64,000 bases of DNA from Paralvinella palmiformis (Eukaryota > Annelida > Polychaeta > Terebellida > Alvinellidae), in assembly GCA_025642065.1 (NCBI GenBank), contig JAODUP010000051.1, positions 89,501 to 153,500 on the forward strand. Reading direction: 5' to 3'. Of this stretch, positions 1 through 13,700 are shown one piece after another (the first letter of the stretch is position 1; each line of letters opens with the position of its first letter). The notes under the pieces were generated by a model, which was not told the origin of the DNA, did no database searches, and saw only the letters and a list, made by a program, of their open reading frames with translations. The position numbers and the translations under genes were made by a program.

Positions 1-68
1 TTGGCATAATATCATTATACACACTCAGTATGGCTAGTCCGACGGATATAAAACTGCCTCCATGGAAA

Positions 69-95
69 TTTTCTGAGGGTGGACTGTCCCTTTAA
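69..95 (+). mobile_element. End of a TTAA-flanked (piggyBac-like) MITE
   Basis: The motif GTGGACTGTCCCTTTAA closes this segment. It is nearly identical to the right end of the element at 54903-55198 and to a motif at 54890-54906. Each ends in TTAA, as expected of piggyBac-type target sites. The other end lies outside the window or is lost. Confidence 0.45.
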
Positions 96-246
96 ATTAT
101 TGTTATTATTTGGCAGTTGTTTGTTAAGAATGGTTGAAACAAATCACTGATTTTGTGGTTAGGTATTCCAATCTTTAAATGAGAATCCTTAAATTTCTTC
201 GTCTCATTTACTGTTTTATTTTTTGTTTATTTTACCTTCCTGTTAT

Positions 247-436
247 CCTCTGTGGTCTAACTGGTAGAGTGATTGGCCACAGATCTCAACCACCCGAGTT
301 CCAAACTTGGCATGGGCATGTCTGAAGGGTGTTTCATCTTTCACTTTGCCAGTTTGCCTCACTACCATAGGAAGTCGCTTGACCCATTTAGTATAACTTG
401 TACACAATAGTGGCTGTCAAACATCGATCAATCCTT
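247..436 (+). mobile_element. tRNA-derived SINE, family A, diverged
   Basis: It starts with a tRNA-like A box (TGGTCTAACTGGTAGAG), has a degenerate B box (CGAGTTCCAAACTTGG), then the family body GAAGGGTGTTTCATCTTTC and the 3' segment of the form CACAATAGTGGCTGT. About a dozen relatives of either orientation occur in the window. Confidence 0.65.
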
Positions 437-1036
437 CTAGTCAAAAATGATTTTAATTATCCGTAAAGGACATTCTGAGGGTCTTCCAAAATATAAAAAT
501 ATCTTGGATTGGCTTTCTGTAGGATAATCCTGATTTAAAGCTTACTTTAGTGTACTACAATATTGTGACAGGGCTTTGTTTATGCACGTGTCGTCTTCTT
601 AATAAAATGTGAGCTTGAACTAGTTCTTTTTTTCGTCTCCAGTTGTCATCACAAGACTGTGTTGACAAATAGTTTATTTTTTATGAAGAAAAGTATTCAT
701 AAAAGTATTCATAAAATCTGTGAACCAATGATAATATCTGTGAATTTTGACCTTTACTTGGCCATTTGGTGGTTAACTGTATTATTGTTCTACTAATACG
801 TAACATAGATATAAACATGTTTTATTGCATAAATTCGTTCATAATAATTAGTTTTATGATAAAAACAATTCCGTGAACTCGTAAAAGCCCCCTTGATATC
901 AGCTTTCGCTTGTCACTTGAAACTGATTAACGCTGATGGAAATGTTGTTTATTTAATAGGTTAAAAACAACTTTAAGCAAGTTGAACGTTTTCATATAAA
1001 TATAGCTATGTTAATAAACTTTAACAATGTTGACAG

Positions 1037-1191
1037 CTTGATGATGAAGCCTTGGGAAAGAACGCCAGAACTGTCCACAGAGACAAGAAGTCGGGAAGAA
1101 GAAGAAATGCTGAAGAAGAAGAAGAAATCTCTGCTGAGGAGGCAGCTAAGGCTGCTGCCAAAGCTGAGAAATATAAGGCCTGGAATAAAGG
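1037..1191 (+). CDS. BUD13: BUD13 exon (antepenultimate)
   Basis: The acceptor is GACAG at 1032-1036 and the donor is GG|GTAATG at 1191-1192. The frame encodes [18 protein letters not shown] followed by a Glu/Ala/Lys-rich helix ending in KYKAWNKG. Some other frames are also open, but only this one matches the family. Confidence 0.9.
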
Positions 1192-3585
1192 GTAATGTGT
1201 GTGTGTGTGTGTGTGTGTGTGTGTTGGCATTGCCTCAGAGCTCAAGGACTGATACATCCATATAAATTGATGTCCCCGTAGACGTACATAAAACTACACA
1301 TATCTTGATAATATATCTGCGGAGGACTGAAACAAATGCATTTCTGTTATCTAATGGAAAATAATATATTTGCTCTTTAATGATCACCCCTATGGTCTAG
1401 TGGTTAAGAGCGTGGGACATTTTTACTCATGGTCATGCTGTGTGCGAGGTTGGAAGTTCGAATTCTGTCTGTCGCATTATAGTAGGAGAAGTTTTTCATG
1501 CAGAATGTGCCATATATTGTATACTCTAAATTTATTTAGAATTAGCACCCGTGGTGAAGCAGTAAATTATACGCCATATCCATCTCCCTCATTTGAGTTA
1601 ACTAAGCCACGTAAATTGCTGCCATTTTGGCTATTATTATTATTTAATTGATGGGTTTGTTTATATGTTAGTTATTGCTAATTTTAAAGATACCCATTAA
1701 ATCAGATTTGGGGATCTTCTTAGCAGTATATTTGAAATTTACTACAACAAAGAAATGATGTGATAGATTAAAGTCGTTATTTATTTACTAATAACACTCC
1801 AGCCACATCTGAGTTGATCTGATAAGAATAATTTTTTGAAGTGTTGACATGTATATTATGTGGTGTTTTCAGCCTCAAGCAAGCTCAGATACAGCAGCAG
1901 GCACTGGAGGAAGTGATGCACGAGATGGACAAACCACTGACACGTAACCGCGATGATGCCGATCTCGATGCACATCTTAAGGCTCAGGAACGTGAAGGAG
2001 ACCCGATGCTCGCTTTCATTAAAAAGAAGAAATCAAATAAGGATGCCAAGAAGAAGGGTAAATTTTCACAATGTTATTATGCTTATATTCTATCAAAAGA
2101 TTTTGTTGTGTGTGCTCCAAATGAATCTTTTGTGATTATGGAGATTTCCCATCATCTAGATCTCTTTATGTTCTTAAAACACATCATTTAATGTTAACTG
2201 TGAATAGTAGACTTCAGCAGAGTTGTATGGTCTCTCTCTCTGTAGCTTCATAAAAATGAGGATTCTATTCTATAATAACTGACACACCACACAGAATTTA
2301 GTTTGTTCTCTCAGTAGAAGGATTTATTTTTTAACAGATCATTAGCCGTTGATTGAGATTCACTATCTGCCGATGAGCATTTGATAAATGAGCTTTTTGA
2401 CCAAAATTGTTGATTAGGTCAAGTATTCTGAATGAAACCTAAAATCTGTAAATAATATTCTAAAATATGTTGATGTTACCCAATATGGGCATAATTTGGC
2501 TCAGGGATTGTCTATTTTACTATATTTTTAGTCTATTAATGGTTTCGGCCATATTTATATGAAGTATTGGTGAACCAGGCAGAAATATTGTTTTAAAATG
2601 GACGTCTGATATGTTTGAGCCCATTTTAATTTGGAAGCGTGGTTCATCAGTAGCTGCCAACTAAACCAAGGCATTGTTATCAAGGGCTGGCCATACTAAC
2701 CTCCAAGTCGGGCTATGATTCTGACTCTTGGTCTGTGTTTGGAGGTACTGGTACATGTCACAGATGTGACCAGTGTCAAAGCCAGACATAACACTCACTC
2801 ATTGAAGAACTGGCCATAGCTAGATGGGTGCCGTAACATGAAATCAGTAGGTAGTAAAACATTATATGTTGTAGTTTTCCTGTGAGTGAAAGATTATTAT
2901 ATAATTATTTAAATATGGTCTAGGTTATATAGCAATTACTGTTTCATAGTACCAACTTAAATCTGTTTGCTAAAAAATTTGGCTATATATACAAAATACA
3001 TCGTTAGATGTATTCCAGTGGCTTGATGAAGTAATATCTTTTGAATTTGTTTTGTTTAGTTACACATCTGTATCATATTGCATTGACAGATTGAGCCCAA
3101 GTCAACATTATTATTATGTTGCTGCACTATTAGCTGACCAGTCATGGTGTAGAAAAAACATTGGAAAAACAGTTAGTTGCTTTCCAGAACTACAAGAATA
3201 CATTTGGTGATTCGGCCGAATTTAATTGGTTATGGAAACAAGGTTTTTCGTATTATCTAGCTGCTTTTAGGGACCTCATATCGTTTTATTATCAAGAATG
3301 GTGGATGATTACAATCCAATAGTTGGGACCCATTCTTCTAACGATGCTATATACCGACATAAACTTTATGGCATTTTAATCAATTACATATCTTTGTTTC
3401 AAATTTCAGAGCTCCCTCGTTACAGCGGACCAGAACCACTTCCTAATCGTTTCAACATATGGCCCGGTTACAGATGGGATGGGGTAGATAGATCCAATGG
3501 ATTTGAGAAGAAATTCTTTTCTAAATTATCTGAGAAAAGGGCCATAAAAGAAATCGCATACAAATGGAGTGTCGAGGACATGTAA
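1037..3585 (+). CDS. BUD13: BUD13 homologue, C-terminal three exons (5' partial)
   Basis: BUD13 is a nuclear subunit of the RES (retention and splicing) complex, with SNIP1/Pml1 and RBMX2/Snu17, and acts in the activated spliceosome. Exons at 1037-1191, 1873-2057 and 3410-3585 join in frame. They give the family's conserved C-terminus: [14 protein letters not shown], then [20 protein letters not shown] and [15 protein letters not shown], then [31 protein letters not shown] and the terminal AYKWSVEDM. All junctions are GT-AG and the phases agree (GG|C, then G|AG). The coding part here is about 171 residues, against roughly 600 for whole animal BUD13, so the N-terminal half lies to the left. 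The gene is convergent with the zinc-finger gene. Function is inferred from family membership; the identification is very secure. Confidence 0.95.
1197..1224 (+). repeat. (GT)n microsatellite abutting a BUD13 splice donor
   Basis: Fourteen GT units begin four bases after the GTAA of the 5' splice site that ends the preceding exon. Confidence 0.9.
1386..1476 (+). mobile_element. tRNA-derived SINE head in a BUD13 intron
   Basis: TATGGTCTAGTGGTTAAGAG fits a tRNA A box and GGAAGTTCGAATTCT a B box, spaced as in a tRNA. The rest does not fold as a clean tRNA and there is no intact acceptor stem, so this is a SINE head rather than a tRNA gene. Confidence 0.5.
1873..2057 (+). CDS. BUD13: BUD13 exon (penultimate)
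   Basis: The acceptor is TTTTCAG and the donor is G|GTAAAT. It encodes [20 protein letters not shown] through [10 protein letters not shown] to a lysine-rich end, matching the family block around [10 protein letters not shown]. Confidence 0.93.
3410..3585 (+). CDS. BUD13: BUD13 terminal exon
   Basis: The acceptor is AAATTTCAG at 3401-3409. It encodes [20 protein letters not shown] onward and ends [12 protein letters not shown] (TAA at 3583-3585), the invariant end of BUD13 proteins. An in-frame ATG at 3298 lies in the intron and is not the start. Confidence 0.95.
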
Positions 3586-3993
3586 ATAAAATTTATTAAC
3601 TGTCACAAGGATTAGTGTCACTTGTTCTGTGTTACTTTGTTAGACTGACATTCGGTAGGTATAAATACTTAAATTTTATGATGTTGATAGAGAATGGCGT
3701 GAAGCTAAAAAGGTATGATTTACCTTTGTAAATTTCACAGCGAATATAGCACAGATAATTCGGACAAGCCAGGTGATTTTAAACTAATTTTTAATTTAGC
3801 AATGTACTTTATTAAAACTATTTGTAAGTGAACCTCAAAATATTGATGGTAACACTTCAACCAGTGTGTTATATTCCATTCAATTTGTGTATAATACTTC
3901 ATGGTGTGATTTACAGCTAAGTAGGAATCTTTAGTATGTTTTGCAATATTGCATATATTTAATTATTGTAAGAATTGCTCAATGTGAAATTAG

Positions 3994-3999
3994 AATAAA
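3994..3999 (+). terminator. Candidate BUD13 polyadenylation signal
   Basis: AATAAA lies 409 bases after the stop codon. Another AATAAA overlaps the stop itself at 3585-3590. Which one is used cannot be decided from sequence. Confidence 0.4.
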
Positions 4000-6904
4000 A
4001 CTTATTTTAACTAAATGGATAGACTGAAATTTGTCTAATGTCTGGTTCAAGTATCACTGAAATTGTTGCATTCATAACAATGTATACTGGAAGGTGGGCT
4101 TTAAAGAGTGTTCTTCATCAATGTTGTGGTTTTTCTGGTGTGTGTGTGTGTCACCATTAATTAAACAACAGGTAGCCAATGGTAGCTCAAAGATGTTATC
4201 ACCAAGACATTGGTCATTTATTATACAAATTGTCATTGTCTATTTAACCAGATTATTGCAGAACACTTGTTTGCTTATTAATAATTATTATAAAATGTGA
4301 TATTCTGTATATTGTAACATCCTATCACTGTATTATTATATTCTGTGGCTGCACTGTACTATTCAGATTTGCCGGAGAATTAATTGTCTTTAAATGTTCA
4401 GCCATTATCCACTGTAGGTACACATTTAATGGGCGCTTTAGGGGAATAAAATTGATCTCAATCCCAGTGATAAAAAAATCAATAGTTCTGATTGCGTTGC
4501 AGAAATGCTAATTATCACAATAATTAGTGTGTGTGTAACGAGCTTCATTCCAGACCAGATATTCGTTAAGATGACGTCATCATCAACATTTAATCAGTCT
4601 TTACACAGTCAGCACAACAACACATCCAGACTCAGAATAAATCGCTTCTTCTATGTACCTGCTTATTACACCAGTTATAATGAACCATGCTGGTACGTGA
4701 ATATTAAGTAATGATTCACATAGAAAAGGAAATGGCTTACTCTACAAGGTGCAGTAAAAATATATTTAAAAAAAGTTTTTTTGTTTAATACAAGACGAGA
4801 AATGCTAAAAATTGACTCCACATTGTGGTATAACTGCTACAGTTTACTCTATCACCACGTAGTTAGTGCAGAAACAGTTATTAAAACAGGATGCCTTAAA
4901 CACACATAAAATTGGAGAAATCTATCCAAGGAAGACACAAACAGGCTTAGAACAGTTTAACACTGATGAATATGCCACACCTGACTGGAATGGAATGTAT
5001 TCCAGGTGAATGAAATGTTCAGAATGTGTTGTTTAACAGTAATAACAATTAGTATGAGTATTATTAATATTATTATGATAATAATGTAAATAAATATCTA
5101 CTATTTTTGTGCAATCTACTCGAATCAAAGTGTTAGACATTTAAGAGCCAACATAAATTCTACGAACCCACAAAGTGTTTCTATCGTCATCAACGGATGT
5201 GTATATGTAGAAGAAGCAGAGATATGTTAAGACGAATGCCTCCTAACACTCGCTGATGATAAACAGCTCGATATGGATGGCTACAACGAGAAACACGTAC
5301 GACGAGAGGCTCAGAAAATACTACTACTATAATTCAGTCATTTCATGGCTGCTGCTCCTGCTGTCATTGCAGTGTCCAACTGTTTTTAATCATCACAGAA
5401 ATAATGTACAGTGCATAATCAACCAACTATTTTGGTTCACTATAGATAACCACACAACATTACAGCGATGAACCGGCGTCTTTGCTTTTCAGTACATTTT
5501 AGAACGCCACAAATCTGGTGATGGTTTTTGGGGAGAAAATCACTTTATGTTCTTGGCTAAACAATGACACTGCTATCCAGAAGAGAATTTCCTTATGCAC
5601 TGCATTACTTTGGAAAATATTTCTAAATACCTATCAGTGCATTAATAGTTGAGGGGGGGAAAGGGTTTATGAATGCATCGGTGAATTTTCATATTCTTTG
5701 AAAAAACTGTCTCTGTATAATAAGCCAGTAAAATGGTGATATATTTAAGGAATTTCATCTGGCAAAATTATATCAAATTCCCAGAAAGCTGATTTCAAGA
5801 AGTAGGCATCACAGATTGCATAGTTTGTAAATGAAGTAGACCACATGTAAATATATGCTTTAAAGTTTAATTTAGCAGGTTAACCTATTGGGGAGTTAGT
5901 GAAAAGAAAGCATTAACAATTGCTATAGCAATGGGTTGTCACGAATGACCAGTTGCGCGCATGTGTGTGTGCGATATAACGCTGGCAATCATGCTATTGG
6001 AGTGCACAAACGAGGCTTGACAACACATCAACACAAACATCATTGACTTTCTCCATCATACTGTTGGAAATTAATAAATAAATAAATATATCAAATAATA
6101 CAGACAGGACACAGTTAACTGTGTTGACAATTACATTGACACCAATATCTATCTAGTCTAGGTAAGGAAAACATCATAGAAGGCCAACACATTCCATTGC
6201 TTTACTTAAGCAAAAGTACACACACACCAAACTGCACAAATCTGCAATATACTACATTTATCCTACGTATTAAAATAAAACAAATTATCCTGTGTCGTGA
6301 TGGAGATGACTAGTAGCAACGGTCGATCGAGAATAATAAATTTCCATAAAAAATTCATACATAGGCAAACGAGCATCTGCGACTGCCAGCCATACATATC
6401 TGTACGACTGCACACAGATAAATACAGGCATGCAAACACTTCCTTGAACTTTTCATCGACATGATTCCACATATTATGATAACTAGCTTAGTGCACCATT
6501 TCACATGTAATGAGATATAGCCAGTCCACAGCTATGAATTGCACACAATCTGATGCCCACATCCAGCAGCGAACCAAATATCTGCGAAACAAGTAAGTAC
6601 AGAGTTAAAATAGGAATCTGCCAATTCACAGTTACACAAATATCACCTCGTTAGATGACAATTGTTTCGCGACGTGCATACATTTTAGCTCTTTACCAAC
6701 TGAAAACAAAATGCCATATTCTAGTTTGTAATTAACATTCTATGATAACTGAATTAAGGGATGATATATATATATATATATGTATATCCTTACACATATT
6801 TTAATTGTATACACACAACACACACAATTTATTAATAACAGTTAACATGCTGATTTTAAATAATGTCAAGGAATGCTAAAACTGAACACAAACATGTACG
6901 GTGA

Positions 6905-6910
6905 TTTATT
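6905..6910 (-). terminator. Candidate polyadenylation signal of the BTB zinc-finger gene
   Basis: TTTATT on the plus strand is AATAAA on the minus strand, about 660 bases past the stop codon. Other minus-strand candidates exist further left, so this is only one option. Confidence 0.25.
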
Positions 6911-7570
6911 TGTTGATGTACTACAGGTAACCCCCACTTAATGAACAGATATAAGTATCTTAAACAAGGGAGCAACGAAAATTTGCTTGTCCGTATTTCT
7001 CATGCAAATTACATCAATACAACAGTTTATGTGCAAATAACTTTTCCCCAAGACATTTACCAATACAATAACAACAAACAGTAAGTCATCAGGTTATGGC
7101 GATGGAAGATTTGGTCACTATTGATTACCAACGAAAACATGAAATTGTATAAAGCTTTCTGCATTAGTAAACATCAGAAGTTCAACAAGTGAGGGGTCAG
7201 CCGTAATAAAAGGATCAGCAACAAAAATTACACTCAAAGTCGCAAAAGTCATAAAGCTAAAGACGCTACGACGCATCCCGGACGAGAGCTTTTGTCACCG
7301 TTGTAAAAAAACAAACTCATCCAAAACATAACGTGATAATCAAACATTGCACATGAGCTTCAAATCAAGATAACCTCATCATCAACAGATTATCGTTAAC
7401 AGGAGTGTAACTGCAGAATAATCACTGCAGTGAGTGAAACTGCATCACAACGCTAAGATATTGTACGTGATAGCATCTTGGGATAGATGAAGAAGATGAC
7501 TGAATTTTGACTACAAATGTGAAATACAATGACAAAGCACCAATTAAAATCATGCAACAACGATATTACA

Positions 7571-10500
7571 TCAGATCAATGACAGGCTGAACTCTGGCCC
7601 TGGTTTTCGTCTTTTATCCAGTGAGTGGGAGGTGGAGGCGCTGAAGTCCTGCTGAAGTTTACTCTGAGATTCGTGTGCAATTTGATTGTTGACATTAAAA
7701 CTATTCTCCGCCTTAAGTCTAGATTCCAGGAATTCTACATTTTGAGAGGTCAGTTGATGGCTGTCTGGTTTGTTCTGCAGCTCAACCGAATTGCTCTGCA
7801 TCTCCAAATATGATTCCAAGCGCTGCTTATCAACATCACTAACTACTGTGCTGACTACCGGCTGTTTTCTGCGCATATTTTTTATCCCATTGCCAGTACG
7901 TGCAGCACATAGATCCTGCTTAGAAACCATTTCCACTCTTTCTGATGAACTTGATGGCTTTGTATCAATGTTAGGAGTTCGACAGTTTTCAGCATTCTGT
8001 GTTGTGACACTGCTGTTAGGTGTCATTGCCATGAATTGATCATCAAGACGCTTACGCACCAACTCGAAGTCAAACTCTTGACCTGCTTTTTTTCTTTCAT
8101 GTGTATTTGTATGTGCCTTGAGCGAGTTGGAGTGTCGGAAACGCTTTTCACACTGGGGACATTTATATGGATAAAGGTTGTCATGGATTCGCCGGTGTCG
8201 CTTTAGGTTGCGTGGGTCAGTGAACTTGGCACCACAATCACTGCACTCATATGGCTTTTCTCCTGTGTGAAGTAGACGATGTGACTTCATACTCTGTAGG
8301 TAATTGAACTTGGCACCACAAATATCGCAGAGGTAACCACGCTCTTGGAGGCAGCTCTTCTGGTGACTACGAAGGCCATTTGGCTGAGCAAAACTCTTGC
8401 CACATCTATTGCAGTGATAACGTTTCATGTCTGCATGGATGGCCATGTGTTTTTCCAGGTTACTCAGTCTTGCAGCACGATACTGACATCCAGAGTATGT
8501 ACAGGAAAAAGCCCTCACCTCTTTGTGCACAGAGTCCATGTGCTGTTTGTAATCCTTTGAACTCTGGAACTCCGATTCACAATGCTGACACCTGAAGAAC
8601 TCGGCTGTGTGGTCCCGCATGTGACGTGTCATTTCGGAAACCCGAGCAAATTTCTGATTGCAGACGTGACAAGATAACAGTGCACACTTTTCATGTTGTT
8701 CCAGGTGTGATTCTAGTGCATCGGCACGGACAAACTCACGTCCACATTTGTTACACTGAAATTTCTTCTTCAACCGTAAACGAATGCGCTTCTTCAGGGG
8801 ACGATTCAACATGTTTGGATCCTTAACTGTATCCTTGAAGACAGCTTCCTGCTGGACTAAAGAGTCCTTTGGCACCTCTTTTTTGACCTTCTTGACCTGA
8901 TTTGGCTTCTGTCCATCTGATTCTGTTGAAGGTTTCTCTTGCAGTGGGTCCATGTTTAAGTTAATCTCAACATCTCCAACATGAATCAAATTTTCGTTAT
9001 CCTTGCTGGCATTAAATGCATTATTTTCAGTGCCATCGTTTGGCAGAAATGACTTCATCGCCGATTTTCTGATCTTCATGAGGATGGAATCTTTCCTAGC
9101 CTCTTCGTCGTTACTAGTCAGATGACTACTCGTCTCCGTGCCACTCGTTTCCAAGCTGTCACCATAGATGCCAGCATCTCCATTGCCTGGTTCGTTCTCA
9201 CCATTATCCGAATCTGAGCTGACAATTTGCAAATCCCCATACAGCTCTTGTGAATCGCAGACTGAGCTAGGTGCTGCTCTGTCTTCTGTTGTTTCTACTT
9301 GTTTGACAGGTGCGAGAGGTGTGAAATTGAGAAATGAGGTTAGCGGCGGCACGGATTCCTTCACATCCTTTTTCCTCATCTCATCCTCGTGGCTTCCATC
9401 ATTGGCATCAGCTTCGTCATCATCATCATCATCGTCGTCGTCAAACTTGGAGAGTACATTAAGAACAGTTCGCCGCACTTCCTCTGCTGACATGTGACCA
9501 ATCGGGTTCGTGCTACATCTGGTGTTGGAATAGGTGCGAACCCTGGTGTTCTGCTGCGCTGAAGTGGTGGTGGGATTGCAGGCACAGCCAGTCGTTGTCG
9601 TTGTCGGCATGAGGGCTCCTCCTACTTGAGGTAACTTCAATGGATCCCTCACTGCAGGTTGAGGTTCAATGCTGCTTGGCACCTCATATGATTGGGGGGT
9701 GATATTGATATATTCTGGCTGTGGCATTGTAGTGACTTGCAGTCGGGTGCCATTCTGTGGCGTGTTTGGTTCTGAACTGGTCACTCCAGCTGGCAAGCCA
9801 TGATGTGACAGTGGCACCTGGATTGGCTGTTGCTGTGCATGATGAGGCATGTTTTGTTGTTGCTGCTGCTGCTGTTGATGATACTGCTGTACCTGCTGTG
9901 CCAGCTGCTGTGATTCACCCTGGAAAGACTCAATCAGTTTTAAATAATCCTCCACATAATTTGTGTCAATTGGCATGCCAGGGAAGCCCCGTGGCAACAC
10001 ATTGCCATGGTTACTAGCCATGTGAACCAGTGGGAATGACTGCTCGAGATGTGTCATCTGGTATGCCGATGTTGTTTGGGTGGGAACAGTCACCTGTGCT
10101 GTACTAGCATTTGACATGTTCCCATTGATGATTGCAGTGACTGCTGATGGAACATGGGATGGCGATGGCGCCACTGGCAATGATGGGAAGCCCATGGCAG
10201 TTGAAGGATTTCCACCAGGTGGCGCTGAACCTTGGATAGGTGGCGGTACTGGTGCTGGATTTGGTGTGTGAGGCATCTGGTTCGGTGTGGCAGTACGAGA
10301 CAGGTCTTCACTGGTTGATGCCAACATCGTATGTTGCTGAATAGGGGCTGGCTGCGGAGTCGGCGTAGCATTCAAAGCAGTCATGTTACAGGCATTCTGC
10401 TTATCAGGTGGCTCGCCCGACTGTACTGGCGATATTGGAGTCAAATACTGACCATTCGTCACGCAGCTAGTATTCAGCGTAAATAGCGGAGGTGGCACTG

Positions 10501-10785
10501 TTGCAATGGAGGAGCTGTTCGGTGTTGTCACGACAACATTGTTACCATTTATTCCTTTGTCCAGCCTGCTGTTTTGCAGCTTTGTGTCTGCAGGACTAGC
10601 TGGAGTGGTGCCTGAACTATTTGAAGATGATGAGCCGCCATTCTGTATTATCTTAACATATTCCAGACATATCTTTTCGACGTCGCGTATTTCCAAGAGC
10701 TGGGCAGCCATCAACACCTCCTGCACCGTGCCATTGTCAAGCTTTAGTACACCTGTGTAGATGTAATCAAGGATTGGCCAGAAAC
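7571..10785 (-). CDS. ZBTB-like gene, large last exon
   Basis: The minus-strand acceptor CTATAG lies at 10791-10786. The exon carries the second half of the BTB domain, the low-complexity linker, all eight zinc fingers and the stop. The frame is open from the acceptor. Residues GFWPILDYIYTGVLKLDNGT precede the first ATG-like position and belong to the BTB fold. Confidence 0.93.
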
Positions 10786-13700
10786 CTATAGGATGAAAAT
10801 TGAAGATATACTAATGATTGAATTATCATGATAATATTAAGTTTTTTTCAGAAAATGACCACAATCCTAACATACTACACAGCTCGCAGCAGCTGTGTAA
10901 TAATAGATCATATCTCAAATAACCTGCTAAACTGACTCAAGTTCATCAATAATTATTTGAGTGTGTTGTGCATGGAGAAAGTTCAGAGAGCTGTCAGAGA
11001 TCTTGACTTGGGAGGATGCGTCACTGAAGTTAAAAAGGGACGGTGAATTTAAATGTATGAGGAGTGTAATGGTGTATGGAAGCAAGACTTGGGCCATGAA
11101 TGCAGAGTAGATAGGACGATTTGAGCAGACAGAGATGAGAATGTTGTGATGGAATTTGGTGTGTCTCTAATGGATAAGATGGTAAAATGTAGAGCTCAGG
11201 GAGAGATTGGGATTGAACTGGTGAAAAGGAAGGTAATTGGTCGAGGTGGCTGGGATGCATATTATGGAAAGATGGCGTGAGAGGAAGGCTGAGCATGAGA
11301 TGGAATCAGATGGTCTAGAAGGAGAAGAGTGTGGGCTAAATAAGGTAGATGTGCAAGATCGAGTAAAATGGAGAAGGCTGGTGTGGGAACACACAAGCCT
11401 ACCCATCATAAGAGGGTAAAACAGCCATAAAATTAATTGTTGCTGTTGTATATGGAGCCAAAAAGTTGTATAAATATGGATGGATAGATAGGATAGATAA
11501 AAAAAGCTATGAGGATGGAGGATTGAGATGCTATTATAGGATCTTTACGACAACCAACCAATTTATACATATTTCAGGACTGTTCCAAATAATAAAAAAC
11601 TTTGTGGGAAAGAGGACGAATGAAACTCCCAGATTGTTTCTGTGGCAGTAATAATAATTTAATCAAGTACATTTACTACATAGATCTAATGATATGCCAG
11701 TTTCTGAATTCGGGGGGGGAATTGTTTTCTTCCAGTTTGACAAATGGGGGGGGGGTCTGCAGTTACCCAACTAGGACTGTTATATGCCACGGAATGATGT
11801 CCCAAGTCAGCTAGGGTTTAAACATTTCTCCACGACTTGGGTTTGTTTTAGAACCAACTTACATCTGATACTGGCAACACAAAGAAGCCATTAACATTTA
11901 AATCCAAGAAAACATTCACTCCTACCTAATAATAAGCACGGTTGAATAATCTTTTGCCGTTGAATCTTAGTAAACAAAATAATGTCTTTATTATGTGTAA
12001 AATACTTTAATATTAAAGGTACTCCACTTGAATTATTACACTTTGTATTATTATAGTCTAAGAATAAGACACAATTTTCAAATGTTTTCCCCAATTCTGT
12101 CTTTTTGTTCATCTCTGTTTTATTTAACAGTATCCAACCTTCCAAGTCACATTTAAAATATGAACAGACACTATCAAAATTTGTATGAAAACCAAAAGCA
12201 AAGATTTGGCTGAATATGGCTTCAGTAACAAAACCAACTACAGGTTACTAACTTGGCTGTGCACAGCTGGAACAGTATTTCCATCTGTGTGTGTGTGTGC
12301 ACTTCAAAGAATAACATCTGAATATTAATACGAAGAGTAGCTATTTTGTTTAGCCTTACCAGTGGTCAAACCTGGAATAGTTGGCCCAAGTGACAACCCG
12401 TCAGGAAAATGAGATTATTGGGCCAAAGCCTTTCTTTAAAGAATGAGACACATCCCACAGACTTCAGAAACCTAACATTGGACACAGATCAGATACAACA
12501 CCAAATCCTCACCCATTATACCCTATAAATGGATTTATACTGGCATTCTTCAGATTATGACCAATGTTTACTTTTGGTCTTTTCATCATCCCATTTGACA
12601 ATTCAGGGCATAAATTTGGAGAAATATACCATAACTCTATGGCAAAATAAAAACTCCAGATATATATTAACGAGTCGTTATTAGACAAAAGTGAGCAGCA
12701 GAAGATATAGAAAATACATTCCTATACAAATGAAAACAAAAGCTAACGCAATCAATTGCACTTCATTGTTACACTCTACTCATACCTGGCAGTGAGACAT
12801 CTTTCAGTGTCAGCAGATCACCACACTCCTGTCTCATGCTGTAGACCATAGTCTGTAATCTGGCACTGGATGCGGCAAGTACACACTTATGTAGTCTGAC
12901 GTCGACGTCCTCAACACGCAACACAATGTCACAGAAGGCACCATAGTAACGTTGCACATTCAGCTGTTCCAGTATAAGACTGGCATGTAACGGTGATGTG
13001 TGACTGTAGTGTGACGGCACAAGGCCTGAAAAGAGACAGGAAAGACAACAATGATGTATGAATGGAAAAGATTATGTATTTACACGACACAGTCTCCTTC
13101 AAGATTTGTTTGTTCCATTCCAATTATACCTCTGTACGAGCCTGACTGCTCTCCGCTTGCCACAGAGGCCCACAACTCATGGAGTGGACCAGAATAATGA
13201 CAAATCTTGCTGGGTGGTTGTGGGCCTAATAGTAATACATATTTTGATGATGCAGTTGCTATACGGGATGAAAATTAATGAAGACATTTTGCAGCAGACA
13301 GAGTACTTGATTACACTAATTAGGGTCAATGAGGCAAGACACAGCGACAATTAATGGAATGTTGTCCAGCTAAATTCATACAGCTACTTGTTATTGGTTA
13401 AGCTAAAGCCTTTGATTGGCTTCATATTAATTATTATCTGCTGTGTAACAAATTGATAGAGATCAGATTAGGCATTGAATGGCTTAATATGATCATCTGT
13501 ATAAAATCTTGGTAGATATATATATAGCTTCGGATACCCAGGTCTAGCATCCATTGCTCATAACACTCTGTATAATGACAACTAAGTTGCTGCGAGTGAA
13601 AGGAACTTTAATTAAGCCAGTTACATGGTCAGTCAGCGATGATCATCTCTTAAAAGTTCAAACATGAACAACATTTAATTGATTAATAGTCCTTTGCAAA

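Larger units (their letters stand above)
1..1036. other. Intron or upstream sequence of BUD13
   Basis: No coding exon of BUD13 could be recognised here. The stretch is AT-rich and carries a TTAA-type MITE end near 69-95 and a tRNA-derived SINE at 247-436. It is probably intron, because the first recognised BUD13 exon begins behind a splice acceptor at 1035-1036. Confidence 0.5.
3586..7570. other. Convergent intergenic region (3' UTRs of two genes)
   Basis: BUD13 ends into this region from the left and the BTB zinc-finger gene from the right, so both 3' UTRs must lie here. The sequence is AT-rich with short TA and CA tracts (about 6767-6782 and 6812-6824). ORFs of 60-70 codons here lack splice sites, codon bias or recognisable similarity. 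No other gene is seen. Confidence 0.6.

Noticed and set aside
5256..5471. 71-codon ORF with a leucine-rich stretch resembling a signal peptide
   Set aside because: Hydrophobicity rests on a short CTG-rich run; there are no splice sites or promoter features, and it lies in the convergent 3' region.
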